From NCBI GenBank assembly GCA_029973955.1, contig JARKQJ010000005.1, forward strand, positions 1 to 64,000: DNA of 64,000 bases. Reading direction: 5' to 3'. Below are positions 1 through 9,993 of this stretch, piece after piece; the first letter of the stretch is position 1, and every line of letters begins with the position of its first letter. The position numbers and the translations under genes are program-made. The notes under the pieces were generated by a model that did no database searches, had not been told where the DNA came from, and was given only the letters and a program-made list of their open reading frames with translations. Source of the stretch: Paludibaculum sp. (GTDB lineage: Bacteria; Acidobacteriota; Terriglobia; Bryobacterales; Bryobacteraceae).

Positions 1-1
1 G

Positions 2-1366
2 GCCCAGGCTGCGCCGCGCGCCGCGATTCCTCCGCCGGCCATGGCAGTGGCCCCAGGCAGTGCCGGATCAGAGGTCTACTCGATCGCGCCCGACGGCGAG
101 CCGCGGCGCATCTGGTCGCACCCCGCGGTGACCGTCTACGCGATGGCTCTCGATTCATCCAACAAGCCTCTGCTAGCCACCGGCAACGAGGGCCGCATCT
201 ATCGCATCGACTCGCCCACCACTTATATCCGGCTCACCGACGCCGCCCCGCAGCAGATCACGGCCTTCGCGCCGGGCGCCGCGGGCGCACTCATCGCCGT
301 CACGGCGAATCCCGGCAAGGTCTACCGGCTGGGGCCTGGTCTGGAGAAGTCGGGCTCGTTTGAAAGCGAGCCGCTCGACGCCGGCTCGTTCACCTACTGG
401 GGCCGCCTGCGGCAGGACGCCCAGCTCAACGGCGGGGGCGTCACGCTGGAAGCGCGCTCCGGCAATCTCGAATCCATCCAGAAGAACTGGAGCCCGTGGA
501 GCGCGGTGGACCCCGCGAAGGGCGGCCGCATCGCAGCTCCCCCGGCGCGCTACCTTGCCATCCGTGCCACGCTGCAGGCCGCGCCCGGCGGCGGATCCCC
601 CGTTCTGGCCCTCCTCGAAGCCGCTTACCAGGCCAAGAACACAGCACCCGCGATTGAGCGGATCGAATTGACGGAGCCCAACCACCGCTTCTCCTCCTCC
701 GCCTCCCCCTTGACGGCCTCTTCCACCATCTCCGTGCCGCCCGTGGGCCAGGGTTCTCGCCGCCATGTCTCCGGCGCGCCCACTCCCACCACTACGGAGA
801 GCTCCACCATCTCGATGAATCACGAGCCAGGTTGGCAGGGTGCCCGCTGGCGCGCGGTGGACCTCAACGGAGACGCGCTGGTCTCCAAAGTGGAGATCCG
901 CGGCGAAGGCGAGCAGCAGTGGAAGCTGCTCAAGGACAAGCTCAAAGACGCCCGCTATAGCTGGGACACCACCTCCTTCGCCGATGGCCGTTACCATCTG
1001 CGGGTGACGGTCTCCGACGAAGAAGACAACTATCCCGGGGAGGGCCTCACTGCCAGCGCCGAGAGTGACGAGTTCATTATCGACAATACGGCCCCGCAGA
1101 TTGAGAACCTGACCGCGCGCGTCGAGGGCGCCAGGATCCAGATCCGCTTCCGCGCCTCCGACGCGGGCACTGCCCTGCAATCCGCTGAGTATTCGATGAA
1201 TGGCGGCGAATGGACGGCCGTTCCGCCTTCCACGCGCATCACCGACTCTCCGGTGCACGACTACGCCGTCGACGTCCCCAAGTCCGCCGGCACGGAGTTC
1301 ACCATCGCCGTTCGGGTTTATGATGAGCGAGACAACGTCGCCGTCAAAAAAGTGACCATCCGCTAA
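2..1366 (+). CDS. Exported propeller-like protein with Ig-like C-terminus (5'-partial)
   Basis: The frame is open to the left edge, so the true start lies outside the window; the ATG at 41 is only an internal methionine. The first ~110 residues contain short repeating units of the form '[14 protein letters not shown]' and 'KVYRLGPG', which look like blades of a beta-propeller. Later parts ('[19 protein letters not shown]', '[13 protein letters not shown]') look like Ig/fibronectin-type beta-sandwich modules. No catalytic motif is visible. The stop TAA overlaps the ATG of the downstream sulfatase by one base (TAATG), so the two are translationally coupled. Function is not known; an extracytoplasmic binding or structural role is inferred. 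Confidence 0.75.
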   Translation, partial: AQAAPRAAIPPPAMAVAPGSAGSEVYSIAPDGEPRRIWSHPAVTVYAMALDSSNKPLLATGNEGRIYRIDSPTTYIRLTDAAPQQITAFAPGAAGALIAVTANPGKVYRLGPGLEKSGSFESEPLDAGSFTYWGRLRQDAQLNGGGVTLEARSGNLESIQKNWSPWSAVDPAKGGRIAAPPARYLAIRATLQAAPGGGSPVLALLEAAYQAKNTAPAIERIELTEPNHRFSSSASPLTASSTISVPPVGQGSRRHVSGAPTPTTTESSTISMNHEPGWQGARWRAVDLNGDALVSKVEIRGEGEQQWKLLKDKLKDARYSWDTTSFADGRYHLRVTVSDEEDNYPGEGLTASAESDEFIIDNTAPQIENLTARVEGARIQIRFRASDAGTALQSAEYSMNGGEWTAVPPSTRITDSPVHDYAVDVPKSAGTEFTIAVRVYDERDNVAVKKVTIR

Positions 1367-2724
1367 TGCTCACGCGCCGCAGTTTTCTTCCCGCCCTGGC
1401 GGCCTCCACCGCCGCTCTCCGGGGCGCGGCTCTCCGTGGCGCGGCCCGCCGTCCCAACATTGTCATGATCTACGCCGATGATCTCGGCTACGGCGATCTG
1501 GGCTGCTACGGCCACCCCACCATCCGCACCCCCAACCTCGACCGCATGGCTGCCGAGGGGATGAAGTTCACCGAATGGTACTCCGCCGCGCCGGTCTGTA
1601 CGCCCTCCCGCGCGGCGCTGCTCACCGGCCGATATCCGGTGCGCAGTGGACTGACGCGGGTTCTGTTTCCCTATTCGGAAGGCGGCATTCCGAACTCCGA
1701 GGTGACCATCGCCGAACAACTGAAATCGACCGGCTACCATACGGCGATGGTGGGCAAGTGGCATCTCGGCCATCTGCCGAAATACCTGCCGACGCATCAC
1801 GGGTTCGATAGCTACTTCGGGCTGCCGTACTCGAATGACATGATGCCGACTGCCGGTCCTGGCGCGGGTGGCGTGGCGAAATATGACCCGCTGCCGCTCA
1901 TCTCTGGCGACCAGGTGATTGAGCGCGGCCCGGACCAGAGCCGCTTGACGGAGCGCTACACCGCGGAAGCGCTCAAGACCATCCGGGGCAGCCGGACGCA
2001 GCCCTACTTCCTCTACTTCGCGCACACCTTTCCGCACGTGCCGCTCTACGCGGGAGCGAAGTTCCGCGGCCGCAGCCCGCGAGGCCTGTACGGGGATGTG
2101 GTGGAGGAGATCGATTGGAGTGTGGGGCAGGTTTTGCAGGCCATCCGTGAGACGGGCCAGGAGCGCAACACTCTGGTGATCTTCTCCTCCGACAACGGGC
2201 CGTGGCTGCCGCGCAAGGAAAATGGCGGGTCGGCCGGCCTGCTGAAGGAAGGCAAGGGGACGACCTGGGAGGGCGGCATGAGAGAGCCGTGCATCGCACG
2301 TTTCCCTGGCTTCATCCCGGCCGGGCGCGTTTCAGCGGCCCACGGCAACATGATGGACTTCTTCCCCACGTTCTGCCATCTTGCCGGGGCGGCACTGCCG
2401 AAGGGGATTACGCTGGACGGCACGGACATGAGCGAAGTGCTGGCGGGACGCTCCGAAGGCGTCGAGCGGACTTTCTACTACTGGAGTGGTGACGACCTGC
2501 GCGCGGTTCGCAAAGGTCCCTGGAAGCTCCACACGGCAATCAACTTCTCAGAAGGGCAGCCCACCGCGGTGAGGAAGCTGGAGAAGCCCTCTCTGTTCAA
2601 CGTGCGGACTGACCCGTCGGAGCGGTTCGACGTGGCCGAAGCCAACCCGGAGATCGTCCACGAACTCCTGGCGCTGCTGGAGCAGCACGCCGCCAGCACG
2701 ATGCAGGCGCCGAAGCAGAAGTAG
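1366..2724 (+). CDS. Tat-exported sulfatase (arylsulfatase family S1)
   Basis: 452 residues. A twin-arginine-type N-terminus ([11 protein letters not shown]) is followed by the sulfatase start '[18 protein letters not shown]' with metal-binding Asp38/Asp39. The formylglycine motif C-T-P-S-R is at residues 78-82 (Cys78), followed by AALLTGR as in type I sulfatases that need the formylglycine-generating enzyme. Other family landmarks are 'MVGKWHLGH' and 'FSSDNGPW'. Length is normal for the family. It would hydrolyse sulfate esters outside the cytoplasm; the substrate cannot be read from the sequence. It is coupled to the upstream propeller-like gene. Confidence 0.93.
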   Translation: MLTRRSFLPALAASTAALRGAALRGAARRPNIVMIYADDLGYGDLGCYGHPTIRTPNLDRMAAEGMKFTEWYSAAPVCTPSRAALLTGRYPVRSGLTRVLFPYSEGGIPNSEVTIAEQLKSTGYHTAMVGKWHLGHLPKYLPTHHGFDSYFGLPYSNDMMPTAGPGAGGVAKYDPLPLISGDQVIERGPDQSRLTERYTAEALKTIRGSRTQPYFLYFAHTFPHVPLYAGAKFRGRSPRGLYGDVVEEIDWSVGQVLQAIRETGQERNTLVIFSSDNGPWLPRKENGGSAGLLKEGKGTTWEGGMREPCIARFPGFIPAGRVSAAHGNMMDFFPTFCHLAGAALPKGITLDGTDMSEVLAGRSEGVERTFYYWSGDDLRAVRKGPWKLHTAINFSEGQPTAVRKLEKPSLFNVRTDPSERFDVAEANPEIVHELLALLEQHAASTMQAPKQK

Positions 2725-2736
2725 CCCCAAAAAGGA

Positions 2737-2764
2737 GAACGGCGAATCCGAAGATCCGCCGTTC
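2737..2764 (+). terminator. Hairpin downstream of the sulfatase gene
   Basis: An 8-bp perfect stem (GAACGGCG / CGCCGTTC) with a 12-nt loop begins 12 bases after the sulfatase stop. An alternative pairing GGCGAA/TTCGCC extends to 2768. There is no strong U-tract directly after it, so it is a plausible but not classical terminator. Confidence 0.4.
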
Positions 2765-2885
2765 GCCACGTTGGTCGAATTTGACCCTGTGTCTTTGACT
2801 TGATAGTCCCCTTCTGATCGGGGCTGCATTTAGTATAGCGCGCAAATTCCCGCGCCGTTCTGCCGCCGGAGTGAATCACTTGGAT

Positions 2886-3350
2886 ATGGCCGAACTCAAA
2901 GAAGGCTCCAAAGCACCCGCCATCCACCTGCTTACCGACACGGGCGAGAAGTTCAATCTCGCCGCCCTCGCGGGGAAGAAGGTGGTCCTCTACTTCTATC
3001 CCAAGGCGGACACCCCCGGCTGCACCAAAGAGGCGTGCAGCTTCCGCGATGAAATCGCGCGCATCCAGGCTGCCGGCGCGGTGATCGTCGGCGTCTCGCC
3101 GGACCCCGTCGCGCGCATCGCCAAGTTCAAGGAGAAGTACCATCTTCCCTTCACCCTGCTGGCGGACGAAGAGCACGGGGTCGCCGAAAAGTACGGAGTG
3201 TGGGTGGAGAAGTCCCAATACGGGCGCACCTACATGGGCGTCCAGCGCAGCACGTTCATCATTGGCGCGGACGGCCGCATCGCCAGAATCTTCCCCAAGG
3301 TCAAAGTGGACGGGCACTCGGAAGAGGTCCTGGCGGCGCTGGCCGGTTAA
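2886..3350 (+). CDS. bcp: Thioredoxin-dependent thiol peroxidase (Bcp/PrxQ-type peroxiredoxin)
   Basis: The PrxQ/Bcp pattern is complete: 'KVVLYFYPKADTPGCTKEACSFRD' holds the peroxidatic Cys in 'PGC' and a possible resolving Cys five residues later (C-T-K-E-A-C), and the conserved 'GVSPD', 'LPFTLLAD' and 'RSTFIIG' blocks follow. It reduces peroxides using thioredoxin in the cytoplasm. I chose the ATG at 2886 because family members start at 'MAxLKxGxKAP'; an in-frame GTG at 2871 would add five residues. It faces mutS2 convergently. Confidence 0.93.
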   Translation: MAELKEGSKAPAIHLLTDTGEKFNLAALAGKKVVLYFYPKADTPGCTKEACSFRDEIARIQAAGAVIVGVSPDPVARIAKFKEKYHLPFTLLADEEHGVAEKYGVWVEKSQYGRTYMGVQRSTFIIGADGRIARIFPKVKVDGHSEEVLAALAG

Positions 3351-3463
3351 TTCGAGACAACGCCACGCCCGATTCCGCTCCTTTGTCGTCGCGGCAGAAG
3401 TTGACGGGCGATGAGGGGGGCGGCGCGGAGCGGCTGACCCTTGGCACAACCACGCTGGCGCGG

Positions 3464-5878
3464 TTACGCTTCTTTCAACTCGACGACGGTGGCTCCTGTT
3501 CCGCCTTCGCTGGGGCCGGCGGGGTAGAACTTTTCCACGTTCGGGTGGGCCTTGCAGAGATCCTGGACTACTCGCTTCAGCACGCCCATGCCGTGGCCGT
3601 GGACCACGCGTACGCGGGTGACGCCGGCGAGGTAGGCGGAGTCGAGGAAGCGGTCCACCTCGTCCTGGGCGTCTTCGGCGGACTTGCCGATGAGGTTGAT
3701 CTCGCGGGTCAGGGTATCCCAGCGCGGGCCGGCGGAAAAGCTCACGCCTTTGGGCAGGGACGTGCCCGAGCCAGGCGCATCCGGCAATACTTCGAGCACT
3801 TCCGAAGCGGGCACCTGCATCTTGAGGAATCCGACGTCCACTTCCAGCATTCCTCCGGATAGCACCCTTCTCACTCGGGCGGCCCCGCTGACGTCGCGCA
3901 GGCGGATGCGCGTGCCCTCGCGGATGGCGTCTTTGGGCGGAGCCTTTCTGACTTCCTTCTGGGCGAGGCCTTCTACGCTCTCCTGGAACTCGCGCTTGGT
4001 GCGCGCCACCTGGCGCAGTATCTTTTCGGCCTGTTTGCGCTGCTCGGGCGCGGAGAGCACCATCTCGATGGTCTCCCGGGCCTCCTGCTCGAAACGCTTC
4101 TGCGCTTCGGCCACGGTCTGTTCGATCTCGCGGATGCGGGCGGCTTCGCGCCGCTCCATCTCCTTCAGCAGCTTTTGCTCGCGCTCTTCCAGGGCGGTCT
4201 TCTGGCGCTTGAGTTCATCCGACTCGGCCGAAACCTCGCCGATCTTCTCTTCGAGCTGATTGAGGAACGCGGCGATGTCGCGTTCAGTGGAAGACATGGC
4301 CCCGCGCGCCCGCTCGATGAGCCGTTCGGGCAGGCCCAGCCGGGTGGCGATGTCGAGACCGGCGCTCTTGCCCGGCGCTCCGGTTCTCAAGACATAGGTG
4401 GGCTCCAGCGTCTCTTCGTTGAAGCCCATGGAAGCGTTCAGCACGCCGGGGGTATTCGATCCGTAAACTTTGAGCGCCAGCAGGTGTGTGGAGGCCAGCG
4501 TGAACGCGCCGTGCTGGCGGAACTCATCAAGAATGGCCACGCCCAGCGCGCCGCCCTCTTCCGGATCGGTGGCGCGGCCGAGTTCGTCCAGCAACACCAG
4601 CGCGCCCGAAGTGGCACACTCGACCATCTCCTTGATGCGCGCCACGTGCGCGCCGAAGCTCGACAGGCTCTGCTCGATGCTCTGGTTATCGCCGATGTCG
4701 GCCAGCACATCGTCGAAGAGGGGGAACTCGGCCTCTTCGGCGGGCACGGGCAGCCCGCTCTGGGCCATCAGGGAGAACAGACCCACCGTTTTCATCGCCA
4801 CGGTCTTTCCGCCGGTATTCGGCCCGCTGATGAGCAGAGTGCGGCGCGAGGCGTCCAGTTGCAGCGACACCGGAACCACGCGCTTGCCGGTGCGGCGCAG
4901 CACGTCTTCGAGCAGCGGATGGCGGGCGGCTTTGAGAGTCAGGCGCGGCGCTTCGTCGTGAGAGAAGCGCGGCACCACGCAGCGGAACTCCTGGGCGAAA
5001 TGGCCCTTGGCGAACACCAGATCGAGTTGCGCCAGCGCCTCGGCGGCGGCGCGCACTTCGCCGGCGTGTTCCCGCAGGCGGGCCGTGATCTCGCGCAGAA
5101 TGCGGTGGATCTCCTGCAGTTCTTCCTCGCTGAGCCGCACGAGGTCGTTGTTGAGGTCGATGGTCTCCAGCGGTTCCAGAAAGAGCGTGTGCCCGCTGCC
5201 GCTGGCGCCGTGCACCACGCCCGGCAGTTTGCGTTTGGCGCCGGGGATCACGGGCACCACGAAGCGGTCATTGCGCAGCGTGACGAACTCTTCCTGGAGC
5301 AGGCCGTCATCGCGGTGCGCCTTGAGAAAGCGGTCGAGCGAATCCTGGATCTCATTGCGCTGCCGGTCCAAGTCGCGGCGGATGCGGCGCAGAGCCACGC
5401 TGGCATCGTCGGCGATAGAGCCGTCGGGCAGAATCTTGCCGCTGATCTCACGCAGGGCTTTGCGGAAATCCCCGATCCCGGCGGCCCGGGCGGCCAGGAG
5501 AGGATAGCGCGCGGCCTGCGGGGCGAGAGCCTGGCGCACTTCCATGGCCCGTTCCAATACCTCGGCGATGGCGCTGATTTCCAGCGGCTCCAGCACGGAG
5601 CCTTCGATGCGGAGTTTGGCCGCCGCGCGGGCTACGTCGGGCAAGCCTGCGAACCGCAACCGCGGCGTCGCGGCGCCGCCGCGCGTCTGCGGCTGGTCTG
5701 CGTCTTCCAGATACCGGATGGCTTCGGCGGCCTCATTGAGCGTGCCTTCCAGCGGCGCCAGATCGGTGGACGGCGACACCTGTTCCAACAGCAGCTTGCC
5801 GGCATCGCTGGCGACAAATCGCCCGACGAGCGCTCGCAGCCGCTCATACTCCAACAGTTCGAGGCTCTCCCGGTTCAA
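3464..5878 (-). CDS. mutS2: MutS2 family endonuclease/ATPase
   Basis: About 804 residues. It lacks the MutS1 mismatch-recognition domain. The order is core/lever helices, ATPase with Walker A 'GPNTGGKTVAMK' near residues 340-350, Walker B 'LVLLDELGRATDP', a coiled-coil clamp rich in Glu/Lys/Arg, and a C-terminal Smr nuclease domain with 'VVHGHGMGVLK' and 'EGGTGATVVEL'. MutS2 proteins act on recombination intermediates and, in some bacteria, stalled ribosomes. I chose the TTG at 5878 because it sits behind a good ribosome-binding site (GGAGGCGAAAGC) and overlaps the Nudix stop as TTGA. The upstream GTG extension to 5974 would give unrelated sequence. Confidence 0.94.
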   Translation of the reverse strand: MNRESLELLEYERLRALVGRFVASDAGKLLLEQVSPSTDLAPLEGTLNEAAEAIRYLEDADQPQTRGGAATPRLRFAGLPDVARAAAKLRIEGSVLEPLEISAIAEVLERAMEVRQALAPQAARYPLLAARAAGIGDFRKALREISGKILPDGSIADDASVALRRIRRDLDRQRNEIQDSLDRFLKAHRDDGLLQEEFVTLRNDRFVVPVIPGAKRKLPGVVHGASGSGHTLFLEPLETIDLNNDLVRLSEEELQEIHRILREITARLREHAGEVRAAAEALAQLDLVFAKGHFAQEFRCVVPRFSHDEAPRLTLKAARHPLLEDVLRRTGKRVVPVSLQLDASRRTLLISGPNTGGKTVAMKTVGLFSLMAQSGLPVPAEEAEFPLFDDVLADIGDNQSIEQSLSSFGAHVARIKEMVECATSGALVLLDELGRATDPEEGGALGVAILDEFRQHGAFTLASTHLLALKVYGSNTPGVLNASMGFNEETLEPTYVLRTGAPGKSAGLDIATRLGLPERLIERARGAMSSTERDIAAFLNQLEEKIGEVSAESDELKRQKTALEEREQKLLKEMERREAARIREIEQTVAEAQKRFEQEARETIEMVLSAPEQRKQAEKILRQVARTKREFQESVEGLAQKEVRKAPPKDAIREGTRIRLRDVSGAARVRRVLSGGMLEVDVGFLKMQVPASEVLEVLPDAPGSGTSLPKGVSFSAGPRWDTLTREINLIGKSAEDAQDEVDRFLDSAYLAGVTRVRVVHGHGMGVLKRVVQDLCKAHPNVEKFYPAGPSEGGTGATVVELKEA

Positions 5879-6354
5879 GCTTTCGCCTCCTCCAGAATCT
5901 GCAGGGCGCGCTCGATGACGGATGGAGTGCCCGGCGCCATTCTTATGGTGTGCAGTTTGTCCAGAGCCACCCACTTCGCGTCGGCGACATCACTGGCGGG
6001 CTTCAAGGCGCCGCCGAGCAACTCGCAGATGTAGTCCACGATCACGTAATGGAACTGCGTGCGGCCGTCCAGATCCGGCATGATCCGCTCAAAGATGGCG
6101 GCTGACTGCAGCGGGCGCACCTGCAATCCTGTCTCTTCCAATATCTCGCGGCGCACGGCGGATTCCAGGCGTTCGCCGGTCTCCACCAAGCCGCCCGGCA
6201 GAGTCCACCAGCCTTTCAGCGGCTCCTGCCCGCGCTCGATCAGCAGAATCCTGCCCTCGGCAAAGATGAGGGCGCCCACACCCAGCAGGGGCCGCGCCGG
6301 ATACTGCCGGCTGGCGTCTTTGTCAGTCATTGCCTCACTTGTGGCATCGCTCAT
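5875..6354 (-). CDS. Nudix hydrolase
   Basis: 159 residues from the ATG at 6354. The Nudix box G-x5-E-x7-R-E-x2-E-E-x-G is perfect, running from Gly55 through Glu61, Arg69-Glu70 and Glu73-Glu74 to Gly76. It would hydrolyse a nucleoside diphosphate linked to another moiety; the fold resembles the ADP-ribose/8-oxo-dGTP groups, but the substrate is unknown. The start is supported by an ATGA overlap with the SMP-30-like gene; a longer ORF to 6423 exists but begins inside that gene. It is the middle gene of a three-gene coupled set ending in mutS2. Confidence 0.9.
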   Translation of the reverse strand: MSDATSEAMTDKDASRQYPARPLLGVGALIFAEGRILLIERGQEPLKGWWTLPGGLVETGERLESAVRREILEETGLQVRPLQSAAIFERIMPDLDGRTQFHYVIVDYICELLGGALKPASDVADAKWVALDKLHTIRMAPGTPSVIERALQILEEAKA

Positions 6355-7226
6355 GGCTCGAAAACCGACCATCCTTTCACTTCCACCCGAATGTGGTAAA
6401 CGGACGTCCTCGCCGTGATCCACAGGCCCTGCAGATCCCCATCTCCAAAGGCGAGGTTCGACGGCTTCTCCGGCAGTTCGTGTTTGCGCAGGAACCTGCC
6501 ATCTGGCCCGTAGACCAGAACCTGGTTGCAGGCCGCATAGATGTTGCCCTTCTCGTCCGTCTTGATGCCGTCCGGCGGGCCATCCATGCCCGTGATCAAG
6601 GTGCGCTCGTTCGACGCGTTGCCCTGCCGGTCGAGATCGTACGCGCGGATGAGGCGTTCATCCGAACCGGCGACGTAGAGGATCTTCCCGCTGGGGGAGA
6701 GCGCCACGCCGTTGGGCCGTTTCTCCCAGCGCGCGACGACGCTCAGCTCACCCTTCGGCGTCAGGTGGAAGACGCCGTAGAAAGGCAGTTCCCGGTTGTC
6801 GTTGCTCTTGCCGTAGGCCGGGTCAGTGAAGTAGACATGGCCGTCCTTCCGCACCGCCACATCGTTGGGCGCATTCAAGGATTTGCCGTCGAACCTGGAA
6901 GCAAGCACTTCCACGCGCCCTTTCGCGTCGGTGCGCGTCACCTGGCGCGCTTCGCCTTCGCAGACGATGAGCCGGCCGTGTTCATCGAAGGCCAGGCCGT
7001 TCGCGCCGCCGGATTTTTCGCGGAAGGTCTCCATGGGTTTGCCCGGCGACACTTTGAGAATCCGGCCGCTGGGAATGTCGGTGAAGAGGAAGTAGCCGTC
7101 CTTGTGCCACGCCGGCCCCTCCGTAAACCGGAGGCCGGTGGCTACGCGCTCGACCTTGACCGACTGATCGTCCTGGGCCAGGGCGAGCGTGGCGCATAAT
7201 GCCGGAATCAGCGCGAAACGGGTCAC
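6351..7226 (-). CDS. SMP-30/gluconolactonase-like exported protein
   Basis: 291 residues with a GTG start and a short signal peptide ending near 'LALAQ'. The body is a six-bladed propeller of the SMP-30/gluconolactonase/LRE type: 'FTEGPAW', 'GGANGLAFDEHGRLIVCEGE', 'SLNAPNDVAV', 'RPNGVALSPSGKILYV' and 'GPPDGIKTDEKGNIY' correspond to the calcium-site loops (Glu, Asn and Asp ligands present). It probably hydrolyses sugar lactones or related esters in the periplasm. It is the first gene of the set with Nudix and mutS2, but no functional link to them is evident. Confidence 0.88.
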   Translation of the reverse strand: MTRFALIPALCATLALAQDDQSVKVERVATGLRFTEGPAWHKDGYFLFTDIPSGRILKVSPGKPMETFREKSGGANGLAFDEHGRLIVCEGEARQVTRTDAKGRVEVLASRFDGKSLNAPNDVAVRKDGHVYFTDPAYGKSNDNRELPFYGVFHLTPKGELSVVARWEKRPNGVALSPSGKILYVAGSDERLIRAYDLDRQGNASNERTLITGMDGPPDGIKTDEKGNIYAACNQVLVYGPDGRFLRKHELPEKPSNLAFGDGDLQGLWITARTSVYHIRVEVKGWSVFEP

Positions 7227-7241
7227 GCCTTTATTGTAGTG

Positions 7242-7988
7242 TTACCCGAACTCGAACCCGGCGAGCGCGAAGACGAATTCGGGTTTCTCCTCGATGGCAG
7301 CACCCCGCCGCATCCTCCACAAGCGTCGAACGGGAGCGAACCCCAGTTCCTTCGCCAGGTCCACCGCGGGCTCATTCACCAGCGGCAGATCCCAGAACAC
7401 CGTGCCGGACGCGCCGCCATGCAGAATCTGTTCTCTCGCTTCCTCCACGGTGCGGCAAACCACCGGGCCTGCGTAAGAGGCGAGCCTTCCGCCGCGGCTG
7501 AAGCCGGTCCGTTCCAGCAGCTTGTGCCGGTCCGCTCCGAAGGCGATCCGGTCCAGCGCCCAGTCCCTGGTGAAGTCGCGCTTCTCCGCCCCGGGTAGAG
7601 TCCCTTTCCAGCGCTCCACCACATACTCTTCGACAAAGCCGAATTTCTCATAAACCGGCCGGCCCAGGTCTGTGGCGTCGAGCTTAATGGTGGCCACCCC
7701 GCGCGCATCGCAATAGGCGATGGTGGATTCCATCATCTGGCGGGCGAAGCCCCGCCCGCGGTATTCGGGCAGAGTGAGCACCATTCCGATCCAGGCCAGT
7801 TCCCGCCCGTAGGTGAAAGCGGTGGCGGAGGCGACGATGCGGCCGTCTTCCTCGACGCCGTAGCAACCGGCTGGCTCCAGGTCCAGAATCCGGAGCCAGT
7901 CCTCTTCCAACTGATTCCACCCGACCGCAGTGGAGAGGGTCATCAAATCGCCAAGGTCTGCCGCCGTGAATGTCCGTACGAGTGCCAC
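7242..7988 (-). CDS. GNAT family N-acetyltransferase (two-domain)
   Basis: 248 residues with a GTG start. The first half has the GNAT acetyl-CoA motif A ('LPEYRGRGFARQMM') and the 'PVYEKFGFVEEY' strand. The second half ('FSRGGRLASYAGPVV' to 'ELGFAPVRRLWRMRRG') matches the extra C-terminal half of GNAT proteins in which a second, usually inactive GNAT-like domain follows. The start lies one base after the stop of the upstream outer-membrane protein gene, so it closes that operon. Substrate unknown. Confidence 0.85.
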   Translation of the reverse strand: MALVRTFTAADLGDLMTLSTAVGWNQLEEDWLRILDLEPAGCYGVEEDGRIVASATAFTYGRELAWIGMVLTLPEYRGRGFARQMMESTIAYCDARGVATIKLDATDLGRPVYEKFGFVEEYVVERWKGTLPGAEKRDFTRDWALDRIAFGADRHKLLERTGFSRGGRLASYAGPVVCRTVEEAREQILHGGASGTVFWDLPLVNEPAVDLAKELGFAPVRRLWRMRRGAAIEEKPEFVFALAGFEFG

Positions 7989-7989
7989 G

Positions 7990-9213
7990 TTAAAAGCTAT
8001 ATCGCAAAATGAGCTGGAAGTTCGAGTTCCTGTTGTACTGCCCCAGGAAGTCGTCCTGCCGGCCGCGCAGTAAGGTGAAGGAAGCGGTGGCCCGCCAGTG
8101 GGCGCCGAAGGCCTGGGAGTACTCGCCCTTGGCGTACATGCCGGCGCCGTTCTGGCGCACGGCCATTTCGAATGCGGCGGAGCGGTTGGCGTCGATGTTG
8201 TAGCTGGCGCGGCCCATGACGGTCTTGGCCAGGCCGCGGTCCGGAGCGAAGTCCAGCGTGCTACGCCGCAAGGTCACCACCTCGCCGGCGTAGCCTCCGA
8301 CGAAGACCCACTCGCCGGCCATGCGCTCGAGTTGAATGACATACAGAGCGTACTCATCCGCCGTCTGCGTGCTGGAGGTGAAGTACGCGGCCTCGCTCTT
8401 GACGGTGAACCATCTGAGCGGCACGGCGACGTCCCCGCCGTACATCCGCATGCGGGCGAAGTAGCGCGAGATGGTGATGGCCGGCGAGGGCGCCAGGCGG
8501 GCGCCGGCATCGATCAGCGGCAGGTGGTTCTGTCCGTCGTAGAAGCTGGCTGAGAACTCGTAGCCTTGTCCGAGGTGGCTCCAGCGCAGGCCGGCCGCAC
8601 CGCGGCCGGGCATGCGGGAGCCGAGATCGGCGATGGGAAACTGCCGCAGCGCTTCCGGCAGGACCACCCAGCGTTGATTCAGCAGCGGGCTGCGGCTGGG
8701 AGTGAAGACCGGCTGATAGACGGCGTCGAGAGTATCCGAGCCCTTCTCATAGGTGGCGCGCACGGCGGTGACGCCGAGGAACTCTGAGCTGAGGACGTTC
8801 AGGTAGTCTTTGGGCGCGAAGCGGTCGGTCGGGTTGAGGATGTCGGTTTTGCCCCAGCGGATGAACTGCCGTCCGCCTTCGAAGGTGAGCCCGCCTTTGT
8901 GCAGCAGCACGCTCATGCGCCGGGCCGAGAACGCCGGGCGCTGCAATCCGCGATCGGCCCAATCGAGCCGCCAGGCCCGTTCAAACTGGCGGTGGGAATC
9001 GACGCGCGCATCGAAGCCCGCGTTGAGTTGGAACCACGGCCGCGGCTTCCAGGTGGCTTCATAGCGCAACAGTTCCTCGCTGACGAGCTGCCCGCTGTCG
9101 CCGGGCGCCGTCTGGGGGTAGGCGGAGTTGCGGGTTTCGAAGAAGCCACGCTGCGTGAAGCTCTGCGCGCTGAGGGCCACGCAGCAAGCGATCAGTGCCG
9201 GCAGGAACCGCAC
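7990..9213 (-). CDS. Outer-membrane beta-barrel protein of an ABC/LolA-like transport operon
   Basis: 407 residues: GTG start behind a strong AGGAGGAG site and a signal peptide ending 'ALSAQS'. The body shows alternating aromatic/polar strands typical of a barrel and ends in 'NFQLILRYSF' with the C-terminal Phe expected for BAM-dependent insertion. The 'GRQFIRWGKTDILNPTDRFAPKDY' region (residues ~115-140) resembles DUF1302-like and alginate-export-like barrels, which pair with lipid or hydrophobic-compound transporters. With the upstream LolA-like protein and FtsX permease it probably provides the outer-membrane step. The exact family is uncertain. Confidence 0.7.
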   Translation of the reverse strand: MRFLPALIACCVALSAQSFTQRGFFETRNSAYPQTAPGDSGQLVSEELLRYEATWKPRPWFQLNAGFDARVDSHRQFERAWRLDWADRGLQRPAFSARRMSVLLHKGGLTFEGGRQFIRWGKTDILNPTDRFAPKDYLNVLSSEFLGVTAVRATYEKGSDTLDAVYQPVFTPSRSPLLNQRWVVLPEALRQFPIADLGSRMPGRGAAGLRWSHLGQGYEFSASFYDGQNHLPLIDAGARLAPSPAITISRYFARMRMYGGDVAVPLRWFTVKSEAAYFTSSTQTADEYALYVIQLERMAGEWVFVGGYAGEVVTLRRSTLDFAPDRGLAKTVMGRASYNIDANRSAAFEMAVRQNGAGMYAKGEYSQAFGAHWRATASFTLLRGRQDDFLGQYNRNSNFQLILRYSF

Positions 9214-9222
9214 CTACTCCTC

Positions 9223-9993
9223 CTACTGCTCCCGCCGCAGGGCCTGCAGAGTGAAACGCTCGGCGGGCATGGAGATGTTGTACTGGAGCTTTTCCACCTT
9301 CATCACGGTGGTGCTGTCGCGCTCCTGATCGTGCACTTCGAGCAGCTTCGGCGTCCAGATGCCCTGCACCTTCTCGATGTCGGAGTAACGGATGCGGCGC
9401 ACCAGCTTGTCGTTCTTCTCTTTGCCGAAGCACTCGGCCTGGGTGAGGACGTAGTTGTCCTTGCGGATCCAGAGCGTGACGCGCGAGTACTGCGACCGGG
9501 CTTCCGCCTTGGGCGTGGATTCGATTTTCCAGCACAGCGCGCCCATCTGGTTCTCTTCGCCGAGCAGTTTGTAGGAAGAACGGTCCACGTCGCGTTCTTC
9601 GAGGTCTTCGAAGGTGAAGTCCGTGCCGAAGAAACGCGTGCGCCGGTCCTGGAAGGCGATGCGCCGTTCACGCTGCACGGCGGGCGTCCACATCCATTGA
9701 TCGGAGGCGCGGTCCGGATGGTTGTGGATGAGCAGGGCGACGCCTTTGACCTCCGCGGGCGCGGTGAAGCGGAGGACGGCCTTGGATTCGCCGGCCGCGC
9801 CGAGCCGCTCGTAGATCCACTTCTTGGTCGTGATCTTGCGCTTGGAGTCGATGACTTCGAGGGTGCCCTCGTAGCGCTGTGAGTCCGCGCGGGAGCGCTT
9901 CTGGGATTCGTCGACGATGGTCCGCGCGTCTTGTGCTCTCAAGGGCGCCAGCAGAGGTGCGGCCAGCAGCAGGGCAGCCAGGGTTCTATTCAT
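9223..9993 (-). CDS. LolA-like outer-membrane lipoprotein-sorting protein
   Basis: 256 residues. Signal peptide (MNRTLAALLLAAPLLAPLRA), then 'RTIVDESQKRSRADSQRYEGTLEVID', 'SKAVLRFTAPAEVKGVALLIH', 'WMWTPAVQRERRI', 'GTDFTFEDLEERD' and 'VQGIWTPKLLEVHD'. This is the pattern of COG2834-type proteins, which share the LolA/LolB open-barrel fold that carries acyl chains through the periplasm. It overlaps the permease gene by 8 bases and precedes the outer-membrane barrel, fitting a role as periplasmic carrier. It is longer than true LolA (~200 residues), so it is a relative and not the housekeeping LolA. Confidence 0.85.
   Translation of the reverse strand: MNRTLAALLLAAPLLAPLRAQDARTIVDESQKRSRADSQRYEGTLEVIDSKRKITTKKWIYERLGAAGESKAVLRFTAPAEVKGVALLIHNHPDRASDQWMWTPAVQRERRIAFQDRRTRFFGTDFTFEDLEERDVDRSSYKLLGEENQMGALCWKIESTPKAEARSQYSRVTLWIRKDNYVLTQAECFGKEKNDKLVRRIRYSDIEKVQGIWTPKLLEVHDQERDSTTVMKVEKLQYNISMPAERFTLQALRREQ

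Noticed and set aside
4175..6034. 619-residue plus-strand frame opposite mutS2
   Set aside because: Antisense shadow; mutS2 has all family motifs, correct length and a coupled start.
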